A stretch of 31,491 nucleotides of DNA, taken from an uncultured Eubacteriaceae bacterium. Lineage in GTDB: Bacteria > Bacillota > Clostridia > Eubacteriales > UBA1433. Positions 24,465 through 31,429 of this stretch are shown here, in pieces. The DNA is taken from NCBI GenBank assembly GCA_937880125.1, contig CALFLU010000020.1:1-31491 (forward strand), written 5' to 3'. The translations under genes and the position numbers were made by a program. How positions within the stretch are numbered: position 1 is the first letter of the stretch; the number at the start of each line of letters is the position of its first letter. Below the pieces are notes generated by a model. It was not told where the DNA came from, searched no databases, and saw only the letters and a program-made list of their open reading frames with translations.

Positions 24465-24508
24465 ATATTTTCACGAATGCACACTCAAATCGATAATATT
24501 TTCACGAA
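24465..24508 (+). repeat. Two identical 13-bp direct repeats in the operon leader
   Basis: ATATTTTCACGAA occurs at 24465-24477 and again at 24496-24508, 31 bp apart start to start, close to three helical turns, so both copies face the same side of the DNA. They lie just downstream of the predicted transcript start and before the ribosome binding site. The second copy ends in the GAAAGGA ribosome binding site. They could be binding sites for the divergent GntR regulator or a translational control element. This is inference. Confidence 0.65.
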
Positions 24509-24518
24509 AGGACTTCTC

Positions 24519-25826
24519 ATGAACTGGCGCGAAATTTATCAGGACAAACTCTGTTCGCCAAAGGACGCCGCAATGCAAATTACGTCCGGTGATGTCATTG
24601 CAACAGGTATGGTAAACTCTGTTCCTTATGCTGTTTTAGACTGCTTGTTCGATGAAATCGACCGTTTGCACGATGTGCGTATCGATATGGGATTTTGCAG
24701 TCAAGCCATGCGCCTGCATCTGCCCGCCGCACGCGGCAAAGTAAATATTCGCAGCCTTTTTCTGGGACCGATCGAAAGAGCGTTTTTAAAAAGAGACGCC
24801 AACATAGAAATACAATTATTGCACCTCAGTGCCACCACAGCGGATCGAGCGCAGGTTCATCCTGCCAATATAGCCATGATGGCAGGCACTCCCCCCAACG
24901 CCGAAGGGCAAATCAGCTTCGGTCTGTGTCCTCTGGACAGCCGCATCATTGCCCAGGCAGAAAAAGTTATTATTCAAGTCAATGAAAATATGCCTTTTGT
25001 CTATGGTGAAGATGTCGTGTTGCACATGGATCAGGTAACGCATTTGGTGGATTTAACCGCACCGCTCTATTCGCCGCCGGCCTTTGTTGCGGATGAGATC
25101 GACCATCAAATCGCCGCATATATTGCCGAACAAATCCCTAACGGCGCCTGCATTCAGTTGGGTATCGGCGGTCTTGCCACCGCGGTGGGTCATTTATTGC
25201 GCGACAAAAAAGACTTGGGCATTCATACGGAAATGTTTGTGGAACCCATGGTCGACTTAATGGAGTGCGGCGCTGTCAACAACAGCCGAAAACAACTTCT
25301 TGCAGGCCTCTCCGTCTTCGGTTTCGCACTGGGCAGCGAAAGGATGTATGATTTTTTGAACGAAAATTCCCGCGTGTTGTCACGCTCCTTTGCCTGGGTC
25401 AACGATCCCTTTGTCATCGGTCAAAACGATCATGTCGTCTCCGTCAACGGCGCTTTGGCCATTGACCTCACCGGGCAGGTGTGCGCCGAATCCATCGGCA
25501 GCAGGCAATACAGCGGCACGGGAGGACAGTTGGACTTCGTCCGCGGCGCCAATCGCAGCAACGGGGGCAAATCCTTTATTGCCATGCCCTCTGCCCGCGC
25601 CGATAAAGAAGGCAATCTTGTATCAAAAATATCTCTCTCGCTGCCGCTCGGCTCTGCCGTTACCACACCCAGGGCGGATATCGACTACATTGTCACCGAA
25701 TACGGTATCGCGCGTTTAAAAAACGAAACCATCGAAAGCAGAGCCAAGTCTTTAATCAGTCTTTCTCATCCCGCCTTTCGCGACGAATTGACATTTGATG
25801 CGAAAAAAGCGGGATTTTTTTTATAA
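24519..25826 (+). CDS. Acyl-CoA:acetate/4-hydroxybutyrate-type CoA-transferase
   Basis: This enzyme moves CoA between an acyl-CoA and a carboxylate, typically releasing a fermentation acid and keeping acetyl-CoA. The open frame reaches back to 24423, but that is the promoter. GAAAGGA sits 6 bases before the ATG at 24519, giving 435 residues. The protein matches the acetyl-CoA hydrolase/transferase family, closest by pattern to clostridial 4-hydroxybutyrate and butyryl-CoA transferases. It has HLSATTADRAQVHP, the CoA loop QLGIGGLATAVG and GIHTEMFVEP with Glu238, the number of the active-site Glu reported for the C. aminobutyricum enzyme. GTGGQLDFVRGA is near residue 345. It is the first gene of the 2-oxoacid oxidoreductase operon. 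The acyl group is not known. Confidence 0.9.
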   Translation: MNWREIYQDKLCSPKDAAMQITSGDVIATGMVNSVPYAVLDCLFDEIDRLHDVRIDMGFCSQAMRLHLPAARGKVNIRSLFLGPIERAFLKRDANIEIQLLHLSATTADRAQVHPANIAMMAGTPPNAEGQISFGLCPLDSRIIAQAEKVIIQVNENMPFVYGEDVVLHMDQVTHLVDLTAPLYSPPAFVADEIDHQIAAYIAEQIPNGACIQLGIGGLATAVGHLLRDKKDLGIHTEMFVEPMVDLMECGAVNNSRKQLLAGLSVFGFALGSERMYDFLNENSRVLSRSFAWVNDPFVIGQNDHVVSVNGALAIDLTGQVCAESIGSRQYSGTGGQLDFVRGANRSNGGKSFIAMPSARADKEGNLVSKISLSLPLGSAVTTPRADIDYIVTEYGIARLKNETIESRAKSLISLSHPAFRDELTFDAKKAGFFL

Positions 25827-25878
25827 ATCAAAAGCGTGTACTGCTGTAAAATATATTCAATGAACTAAGGAGGAACCT

Positions 25879-26859
25879 ATGAAAAAAATCGCATTGATCG
25901 GCGCAGGCGCAATGGGCTGTGTGCTTGGCGCCTATCTGAAAAAAGGCGGCGCAGACGTTATCTTAGTCGACCCTTTTCAAGCGCATATGGACAGCATCGC
26001 CCAAAAAGGTCTTGTGCTTAACTCGGCAGGCGGCTGTGACAATGTCCATATGAAAACCGCTTATTCCGCAGAAAACATCGGCATCATGGACTACATCATC
26101 ATCATGGTCAAAGGCGTCTGGACCGAAGAGGCGCTAAAAGGAGCCGCCGGCGCCATCGGAGAAGACACCTATGTCTGCACGTTTCAAAACGGTATCGGAA
26201 ACGTGGAACTCATTGAAAAAACCGTTCCGCAAGAAAAAATCCTCTACGGCTGTCTCAATATCGCAAGTATCCTCACCGCACCCGGCGAAGTATACGGAAA
26301 CCTTTTTGACGAAGTCAATATCTACATCGGCAGCCTTGTCAAAGATGCCCCGCAAAAATCGGCCGGCGAAGCATTGGCAAAATACTTCACCGACGGCGGC
26401 GCCGTCAGCGAATATGTGGACAATATCGACGAAAAAGTATGGAGCAAAGCGCTGGTCAATATCGTCGTCAATGCCAGCTGCGGTCTTGTTCGTCTCAACG
26501 GCGGGCAAGCAGGCAAAAATGTCAATTTTGCACTGCTCGTCACCGATTTGGCAAAAGAGACGTTGGCTGTAGCCGAAGCTAAGGGAATTGAAGGACTTGA
26601 CTTTACTTCCTTCATGACCAAAACACTTCCTGCCGCGAAAAAAACGGCGGGAGACCATTATCCTTCCATGGCGCAGGATATGATGATTACCAAGCGCCCC
26701 ACCGAGATCGAGTTTCTCAACGGCGCTATTGAAAAACTCGGCAAGGCGCTGGGCGTACCCACCCCCGTCAATACCACGGTGGCCCGACTGGTTCGTACGA
26801 TTGAATCCAACTATGACCATCAATACGACCCGCATAAAACCGTTTGCGAAAACCTGTAA
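25879..26859 (+). CDS. Ketopantoate reductase (ApbA/PanE) family dehydrogenase
   Basis: This is an NAD(P)-dependent reductase of the 2-dehydropantoate 2-reductase family, 326 residues. The N-terminal Rossmann motif ALIGAGAMGCVLGAYL is followed by Asp31 after the second strand, where NADPH-specific PanE usually has Asn/Arg features. Family catalytic positions are present: Lys78 (MVKGVWTEEA), QNGIGNVE at 103-110, Lys190 and Asn194 (WSKALVN), and Glu276 (RPTEIEFLNGAI). The location between a CoA-transferase and a 2-oxoacid oxidoreductase argues against a plain pantothenate role. Some lactic acid bacterial PanE homologs reduce branched 2-oxo acids to D-2-hydroxy acids, and that activity would fit here. 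It has a strong AAGGAGG ribosome binding site and lies 52 bases after the CoA-transferase gene. Confidence 0.88.
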   Translation: MKKIALIGAGAMGCVLGAYLKKGGADVILVDPFQAHMDSIAQKGLVLNSAGGCDNVHMKTAYSAENIGIMDYIIIMVKGVWTEEALKGAAGAIGEDTYVCTFQNGIGNVELIEKTVPQEKILYGCLNIASILTAPGEVYGNLFDEVNIYIGSLVKDAPQKSAGEALAKYFTDGGAVSEYVDNIDEKVWSKALVNIVVNASCGLVRLNGGQAGKNVNFALLVTDLAKETLAVAEAKGIEGLDFTSFMTKTLPAAKKTAGDHYPSMAQDMMITKRPTEIEFLNGAIEKLGKALGVPTPVNTTVARLVRTIESNYDHQYDPHKTVCENL

Positions 26860-26871
26860 GGAGTGAGCGAC

Positions 26872-27093
26872 ATGAATTACGTGGAATTTTCCGCCAAGCT
26901 CTGCAAAAGCTGCGGATACTGCATCAAATTTTGCCCGAAGCAAATCATTAAAATGGGTGATGTGCGCAGCGTCAAAGGATATTTTAACCCTGTTATTGAA
27001 GATATGAGCCAATGCATCGGCTGTCTGGCCTGCGCAACCGTTTGTCCCGAAGGCGCCATCGAAACCTCTAGGGAGGTGAAAACAGATGACTAA
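26872..27093 (+). CDS. 2-oxoacid:ferredoxin oxidoreductase delta subunit (2x[4Fe-4S] ferredoxin)
   Basis: The 73-residue product has two complete cluster motifs, CKSCGYCIKFCPK and CIGCLACATVCPE, each CxxCxxCxxxCP. It is the electron-transfer delta subunit of the four-subunit oxidoreductase encoded by the next three genes (also named KorD/VorD/PorD). The open frame begins at a GTG at 26863, but that GTG overlaps the AAGGAG ribosome binding site (26858-26863). The ATG at 26872, 8 bases further on, is the proper start. Its 3' end overlaps the alpha subunit gene by 8 bases. Confidence 0.93.
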   Translation: MNYVEFSAKLCKSCGYCIKFCPKQIIKMGDVRSVKGYFNPVIEDMSQCIGCLACATVCPEGAIETSREVKTDD

Positions 27094-28153
27094 GCAACTC
27101 ATGAAAGGCTGCGAAGCCGTTGCAGAAGCCGCCATACGCGCGGGATGCCGTTTTTTTGCAGGCTATCCCATCACGCCGCAAAACGAAATCCCCGAATATA
27201 TGTCTTCTCGGTTGCCTGAGGTGGGCGGCGCCTTTGTGCAGGGCGAAAGCGAAATCGCCTCGATCAACATGGTCTATGGCGCCTCTGCCACCGGAATGAG
27301 AGCCATGACCTCTTCATCCAGTCCCGGCATCAGCCTGAAAACGGAGGGTATCTCCTATTTGGCAGGCGCATTTTTACCCGCCGTTATCGTCAACGTCAGC
27401 CGCGGCGGCCCCGGACTGGGCTCCATTCAGCCCGCACAGTCCGACTACCTGCAAGCCACCAAGGCGCTGGGACACGGCGGTTTTCATACGCTGGTTTTTG
27501 CTCCGTCCACACTCCAGGAAGCCGTTGACTTAACCTATGAAGCCTTTGATTATGCCGAGAGAGACCGCAGCCCCGTGTTGGTTTTGATGGACGGCTGTCT
27601 GGGCTCTATCATGGAGCGCGTCTCCCTTCCCGAAATGAAGGACCCCGCTGCGTTTGAAGAAAAGAAATGGACCGTGGGATACAACGGGCAAAGCCGACCC
27701 ACGCGCATCATTACTTCCATCTATCCCGAAATGGTATTGGAAAATCATAATAAAGCGCGGGTAGACCTCTATGCACAGTGGGCTGAGCAAGATGCGAAAG
27801 CGGAAGAATTTTTGCTGGAAGACGCCCAATACGTCGTCGTCGCTTACGGCATCGCCGCGCGCGTTGCCAAGCAAGCCATCCTTGACCTTCGCGCAAAAGG
27901 CTTAAAAATCGGTATGATACGCCCCATTACACTTTATCCTTTCCCGAAAAAGAGCTTTGCGAAGCTGGACAGCACAAAAATCAAAGCCATCATCGATATC
28001 GAAATGACTATCCCCGCACAGATGGAAGAAGACATTGCCTTAGCGACGCGCTGTGCCATTCCTATTCGTTCATACGGCCGCTCCGGCGGCAATTTGCTGG
28101 ACGATGACGGCGTTCGAGGAGCCATCGAAAAAATAGTCGGAGGTGAAGCGTAA
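27086..28153 (+). CDS. vorB: 2-oxoacid:ferredoxin oxidoreductase alpha subunit (VorB-like)
   Basis: The 355-residue subunit carries the pyrimidine-binding half of the thiamine diphosphate site. KGCEAVAEAAIRAGCRFFAG, YPITPQNEIPEYM, GESEIASINMVYGASATG and TSSSSPGISLKTEGISYLAG follow the pattern of proteins annotated as 3-methyl-2-oxobutanoate dehydrogenase subunit VorB or KorA. SRGGPGLGSIQPAQSDY is also conserved. The C-terminal domain is present, so this is not a truncated form. Strong ribosome binding site GGGAGGTG. The start lies within the ferredoxin gene and the stop overlaps the beta gene (TAATG). Substrate choice (branched 2-oxo acid, 2-oxoglutarate or other) is uncertain. The name is based on resemblance. 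Confidence 0.9.
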   Translation: MTKQLMKGCEAVAEAAIRAGCRFFAGYPITPQNEIPEYMSSRLPEVGGAFVQGESEIASINMVYGASATGMRAMTSSSSPGISLKTEGISYLAGAFLPAVIVNVSRGGPGLGSIQPAQSDYLQATKALGHGGFHTLVFAPSTLQEAVDLTYEAFDYAERDRSPVLVLMDGCLGSIMERVSLPEMKDPAAFEEKKWTVGYNGQSRPTRIITSIYPEMVLENHNKARVDLYAQWAEQDAKAEEFLLEDAQYVVVAYGIAARVAKQAILDLRAKGLKIGMIRPITLYPFPKKSFAKLDSTKIKAIIDIEMTIPAQMEEDIALATRCAIPIRSYGRSGGNLLDDDGVRGAIEKIVGGEA

Positions 28154-28902
28154 TGGAAAAAACTTATACGCGTCCCAAATCGCTGCTGCCGTTGCAAAGC
28201 GGTTTTTGCCCCGGTTGCCTGCACGGTACCGCCGCCAAAATCACATCGGAAGTGCTTGATGAGCTGCAGCAGGGGCAAAACGCACTGCTTGTGCTGCCCG
28301 TAGGCTGCGCGACCATGGGGCTTTTATATTGGAAAGTGGACATGATCGGCTCTGCACACGGGCGCGCGCCGGCCGTGGCCACAGGCGCTAAACGCTCCCA
28401 CCCAAGCAGCCTCGTCTTTACCTATCAGGGCGACGGCGATTTGGCGGCTATCGGGCTCGGAGAAATATTATCCGCCGCCAACAGAGGCGAAAACATCACA
28501 GTTATTTTTGCCAACAACGCCACCTACGGCATGACGGGCGGTCAAATGGCGCCCACCACATTGGTCGGTCAAAAATCCACCACGTCTCGTGCAGGCCGAA
28601 ACGCAGAGTCGGAAGGCTACCCTATCCCCATGTGTGAGCTGATCAAAGAGCTCAAAGCTCCTGCCTTTGTGGCGCGCTACGCCTTGGATACGCCGCAGAA
28701 TATTAAAAAAGCCCGCGCGGGCATCAAAAGAGCTTTTGAATGCCAGCTGGAGAATAAAGGCTTTTCTTTCGTGGAACTGCTCACCAATTGCCCCACAAAT
28801 TGGGGCATGTCTCCGCTGCAAAGCCTGGAATACATGCAAACCCATACAATTCCCGCCTACCCGCTCGGCATTTTCAAAGATAAGGAGGCGGACAAATCAT
28901 GA
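28153..28902 (+). CDS. 2-oxoacid:ferredoxin oxidoreductase beta subunit, TPP-binding
   Basis: The 249-residue subunit binds the diphosphate of thiamine diphosphate through Mg2+. The TPP motif begins with GDGD at 93-96 (YQGDGDLAAIGLGEIL) and ends with ANNATYGMTGGQ at 120-131. FCPGCLHG at 18-25 supplies the conserved Cys pair region and GSAHGRAPAVATGAK at 67-80 lies at the active site. It decarboxylates the 2-oxo acid and forms the acyl-CoA together with alpha, passing electrons to the delta ferredoxin. Its start overlaps the alpha stop by 1 base and its stop overlaps the gamma start by 4 bases. Confidence 0.93.
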   Translation: MEKTYTRPKSLLPLQSGFCPGCLHGTAAKITSEVLDELQQGQNALLVLPVGCATMGLLYWKVDMIGSAHGRAPAVATGAKRSHPSSLVFTYQGDGDLAAIGLGEILSAANRGENITVIFANNATYGMTGGQMAPTTLVGQKSTTSRAGRNAESEGYPIPMCELIKELKAPAFVARYALDTPQNIKKARAGIKRAFECQLENKGFSFVELLTNCPTNWGMSPLQSLEYMQTHTIPAYPLGIFKDKEADKS

Positions 28903-29453
28903 AAAACACTTTGATTATCTCCGGTTCCGGCGGTCAGGGCGTGATGAGCATTGGCATTACCTTTGCCCAAAGCGCCGTGAAAGACGAGAAATTTGCGACA
29001 TTTATGCCTTTGTACGGCCCCGAACAGCGAGGCGGCAGCGCCAAATGCACGGTGATTGTCAGCGATGAAGAAATCATCTCACCGCTGCCCTCCAAATGCG
29101 ATACGCTTATTGCAATGAATGCGCAATCTTTAAAAAAATTTCTCGCTGAACTCGCGCCGGGCGGCACGTTGATTATCAATTCTTCTCGCGTTACATCGCC
29201 TGTGACTCGAGATGATATCCGTGTCATTTCGCTGGCTGCGGATGATATCGCGCTGCAAGTCGGTTCGGCTAAAATTGCCAATGTGCCTATGATCGGCGCG
29301 TTTTTGGGCTATCATGATGTGCTGGAACCCAACGTTTTTTTAAGTACGCTTACCCAAAAATTCGCAGGCAAATCGCCCGAGCTCATTACGATGAATGAAA
29401 AAGCGTTCGAAGAGGGTTACGCCATCGGCCAAGCTGCGAAAAAAGGTCTGTAA
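28899..29453 (+). CDS. 2-oxoacid:ferredoxin oxidoreductase gamma subunit
   Basis: The 184-residue product belongs to the pyruvate/ketoisovalerate oxidoreductase catalytic gamma family. The N-terminal ISGSGGQGVMSIG at 7-19 is the diagnostic glycine motif. YGPEQRGGSAKCTVIVSD near residues 39-56 is also characteristic, and the region is thought to contact CoA. The 4-base ATGA overlap with the beta gene, plus the AAGGAGG ribosome binding site inside it, shows tight coupling. No terminator is visible after the stop; the next one is beyond the 70-residue gene at 29548. Confidence 0.92.
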   Translation: MKNTLIISGSGGQGVMSIGITFAQSAVKDEKFATFMPLYGPEQRGGSAKCTVIVSDEEIISPLPSKCDTLIAMNAQSLKKFLAELAPGGTLIINSSRVTSPVTRDDIRVISLAADDIALQVGSAKIANVPMIGAFLGYHDVLEPNVFLSTLTQKFAGKSPELITMNEKAFEEGYAIGQAAKKGL

Positions 29454-29547
29454 ATCTTATCAAACCTTTTCACTCGATGCACAACGCTTAAACAAACTAT
29501 CATATTGTGTATCTAAAATAATAAATAAATAGATTTAGGAGGAAATT

Positions 29548-29760
29548 ATGAGCAAGTACAATTTTGAAACCACCGTAGGCGAATTGTTGGACACCCCGGA
29601 AACAAGGGCGATTATCGAAGAACTTTCACCTCAGCTTTTAGAGCATCCGCTTCTGGAAGTAGGCAGAACGTTCAAATTCGTTGATGCCATCCCCTACATT
29701 GAAGACATGATTGATCCCCAAGAACTCGAAAATTTCAAAGCCAGATTGGAAGCCTTGTAA
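29548..29760 (+). CDS. Hypothetical 70-residue acidic protein
   Basis: I do not recognise a function. The 70-residue product (MSKYNFETTVGELLDTPETR at the start) is acidic, has no Cys and no membrane segment, and is probably helical. The ~35 N-terminal residues recall short tails found on various clostridial enzymes, in which a YNF.T..GELLD.PE pattern is followed by a Pro-rich turn. That is from memory and unverified. It has a near-ideal AGGAGGAAATT ribosome binding site. It lies 94 bases downstream of the oxidoreductase gamma gene with no visible terminator between them, so it may be the last gene of that operon. A perfect 40-base palindromic terminator follows. Confidence 0.75.
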   Translation: MSKYNFETTVGELLDTPETRAIIEELSPQLLEHPLLEVGRTFKFVDAIPYIEDMIDPQELENFKARLEAL

Positions 29761-29787
29761 TTTTTACAAAACCTATTCTGTCTGTCA

Positions 29788-29827
29788 AAAATCAAACAGC
29801 GGATAAATTTATCCGCTGTTTGATTTT
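29788..29827. terminator. Long perfect palindromic terminator
   Basis: Forty-base perfect palindrome (arms 29788-29807 and 29808-29827, core CAAACAGCGGAT/ATCCGCTGTTTG), ending in T4 on the plus strand. It is the first strong terminator downstream of the CoA-transferase operon and the 70-residue gene. Confidence 0.85.
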
Positions 29828-29943
29828 AATCACAAATAAAAATTTCTGTTTCTTGATTTTATCGCTAATAAAATGTGCACTGCACAACACGATAAATTAG
29901 ATGTATTTTAATATTCCGAAAACGAATGCCCCGTTCATCTTTT

Positions 29944-29973
29944 TTGTTTCAGTGAAACCTATCGTGTTATAAT
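29944..29973 (+). promoter_or_regulatory. Promoter of the DUF1905 gene with palindromic spacer
   Basis: TTGTTT (29944-29949), 18-bp spacer, TATAAT (29968-29973) with TG one base before it (extended -10). The spacer contains GTTTC-AGT-GAAAC (29946-29958). TATCGTGTT at 29960-29968 is the inverted copy of AACACGATA at 29886-29894. The region 29828-29943 has no gene. Confidence 0.65.
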
Positions 29974-30027
29974 GAAGAATGATGTCTAAGCCATGCTTTG
30001 CGCAACATATGAAAACGAGAGGATTGC

Positions 30028-30312
30028 ATGATGAATAAAAATATATATGAATTTGAAGCCGTTATACAAAAGGTGCCCGATATTGACGGCGCCTATGTAG
30101 AAATTCCCTTTGATGTAAAGGAGGCTTTCGGCAAAATGCGCGTGGCCGTTTATGCCACTTTTGACGGCGTGGCATATGAAGGCAGCGTTGTGCGCATGGG
30201 CACACCTACTCACATCATCGGCATCCGCAAAGATATTCGCGCAAAAATCGCCAAGCAACCCGGCGATACCGTCAAAGTAACCCTGCAGGAACGCGAAAGA
30301 AAAACTGACTGA
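30028..30312 (+). CDS. DUF1905 domain-containing protein
   Basis: The 94-residue product starts with two Met codons behind a GAGAGGA ribosome binding site. The pattern YEFEAVIQKVPDIDGAYVEI, then VKEAFGKMRVAVYATFDG, then GIRKDIRAKIAKQPGD is that of the DUF1905 family, a small beta-barrel domain of unknown function often linked to YdeI/OmpD-associated proteins. The next gene begins 1 base after the stop, so the two are almost certainly translated from one message. No enzymatic residues can be claimed. Confidence 0.88.
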   Translation: MMNKNIYEFEAVIQKVPDIDGAYVEIPFDVKEAFGKMRVAVYATFDGVAYEGSVVRMGTPTHIIGIRKDIRAKIAKQPGDTVKVTLQERERKTD

Positions 30313-30313
30313 A

Positions 30314-31036
30314 ATGACAAGAAAAATTTTTTCCGCCTCTGGCGAAAAATGGTATCCGCTTTATAAAAGTCTGTATGACGCAGTCAAAAATGAAATCGGC
30401 GCCTTTAAAGAGTATGAAACCAAAACGGCTCTATTGTGGAAAAATCACACTGCATTTGCGGAATTCAGAACCAAGAAAGACGCACTGGCAGTAGCCTTTG
30501 CCTCTGATAGGCTTCATGAGGAGTGGGCGCCGAACAAAACCCTACAAACCTCCAAAAATCGTATCGTCCACTATTTCGAAATTTCAAGTGACGCCGCAAT
30601 AAAGCCGTTCGTTGCGCGCATTCATGCAGCTTACACGCTAACGCAAAGCAAGCCCCCGCGAAAAGTGGCGGAAAAGAAAAATTACGCATCCGTTGATGAA
30701 TACATCGCGTCCTTTTCACCCGAAGTGCGCGAAATATTAACAAACATCCGCGCATCGATACGTGCATGCGCTCCCGATGCTACAGAAAAAATCAGCTATC
30801 AAATGCCCACCTATTATCTCGGCGAAAATCTGATTCATTTCGCCGCGGCAAAAAATCATATCGGCCTGTTTCCCACCCCCGCCGCCATAGAAGCCTTTGC
30901 CGATCGCCTGAAAGATTACTCAACCGACAAGGGCACCATTCGATTTGCCTACTCCGCGCCCATCCCTTATGCGTTGATTGAAGACATTACCCGCTGGCGT
31001 GTGGAGCAAGTCAAAATCAAAACCCGCAAGAAATAA
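30314..31036 (+). CDS. DUF5655-DUF1801 fusion protein
   Basis: The 240-residue cytoplasmic protein has two parts. Residues about 10-110 (WYPLYKSLYDAVKN, AFAEFRTKKDALAVAF, HYFEISS) resemble DUF5655, a domain found alone or attached to others. Residues about 124-235 (SVDEYIASFSPEVREILTNI, ATEKISYQMPTYYL, FAAAKNHIGLFPTPAAIEAF, GTIRFAYSAPIPYALIEDI) are a clear DUF1801/YdhG-like domain, some of whose members are called iron chaperones by similarity to frataxin-fold proteins. A Lys/Pro-rich linker joins them. It follows the DUF1905 gene by 1 base. Function unknown. The domain names are by pattern recall. Confidence 0.85.
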   Translation: MTRKIFSASGEKWYPLYKSLYDAVKNEIGAFKEYETKTALLWKNHTAFAEFRTKKDALAVAFASDRLHEEWAPNKTLQTSKNRIVHYFEISSDAAIKPFVARIHAAYTLTQSKPPRKVAEKKNYASVDEYIASFSPEVREILTNIRASIRACAPDATEKISYQMPTYYLGENLIHFAAAKNHIGLFPTPAAIEAFADRLKDYSTDKGTIRFAYSAPIPYALIEDITRWRVEQVKIKTRKK

Positions 31037-31052
31037 ACTGCTTTTTAAAAAA

Positions 31053-31097
31053 TCTTGCAATGCAAGAATAAAAAAAGACTTGTATACAAGTCTTTTT
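31053..31097. terminator. Tandem hairpins between the fusion gene and tRNA-Arg
   Basis: The main hairpin is a perfect 26-base palindrome (31072-31084 and 31085-31097, core AGACTTGTA/TACAAGTCT), with A- and T-tracts on opposite sides, so it works in both directions. A smaller hairpin (TCTTGCA at 31053-31059, TGCAAGA at 31060-31066 with partial overlap at the loop) is followed on the minus strand by six T and can act as a second terminator after tRNA-Arg. Confidence 0.85.
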
Positions 31098-31107
31098 GTA
31101 CAAATAA

Positions 31108-31184
31108 TGGTACGCCCTGAGGGATTCGAACCCCCGGCACTGTGGTTCGAAGCCACATGCTCTATCCAACTGAGCTAAGGGCGC
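31108..31184 (-). tRNA. tRNA-Arg (anticodon TCG)
   Basis: Complete cloverleaf on the minus strand, 77 bases including an encoded CCA (31108-31110). The acceptor is GCGCCCT/AGGGCGT with a G-T wobble at the first pair. The D stem is GCTC/GAGC. The anticodon stem is TGTGG/CCACA around loop CTTCGAA (anticodon TCG), and the T arm is GGGGG-TTCGAAT-CCCTC. It reads CGA, with CGG-box codons depending on modification. Confidence 0.96.
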
Positions 31185-31209
31185 ACGTTTTCGCAAAGTG
31201 CTGATTGCT

Positions 31210-31262
31210 GCATTGTTGTAGCAATGCGAAAGTATACTACCACAATTTTTCAAAAAATACAA
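31210..31262 (-). promoter_or_regulatory. Promoter and leader hairpin of tRNA-Arg
   Basis: On the minus strand TTGTAT (31262-31257), 17-bp spacer, TAGTAT (31239-31234). A TATACT overlaps the -10. The leader contains a 6-bp hairpin (GCATTG at 31210-31215 with CAATGC at 31222-31227). The stretch 31263-31380 shows nothing else. Confidence 0.6.
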
Positions 31263-31382
31263 CCGATTCCGAAAAAGAAACCGCAGCGCTTTATTTTGAT
31301 GGTCCGTCACTAAAATTCTCTTTTATTTCAAATTTTGCAAAGCCCTTGCATTGTCTGCAAAGCGTTTACCAAGGTTGGACAG

Positions 31383-31418
31383 AAAATAAAAACTGCCGTC
31401 ACACAGACGAGACGGCAG
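31383..31418 (-). terminator. Terminator of tRNA-Gly
   Basis: Hairpin with 8-bp arms (CTGCCGTC at 31393-31400, GACGGCAG at 31411-31418). On the minus strand it is followed by TTTTTATTTT (31392-31383), a typical intrinsic terminator 12 bases after the tRNA 3' end. Confidence 0.85.
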
Positions 31419-31429
31419 CATTTGACAAA

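Noticed and set aside
26134..27135. 333-codon open frame on the minus strand opposite the reductase and ferredoxin genes
   Set aside because: It is a shadow of two well-supported plus-strand genes. Its translation shows no recognisable domain, and it has no ribosome binding site or promoter.
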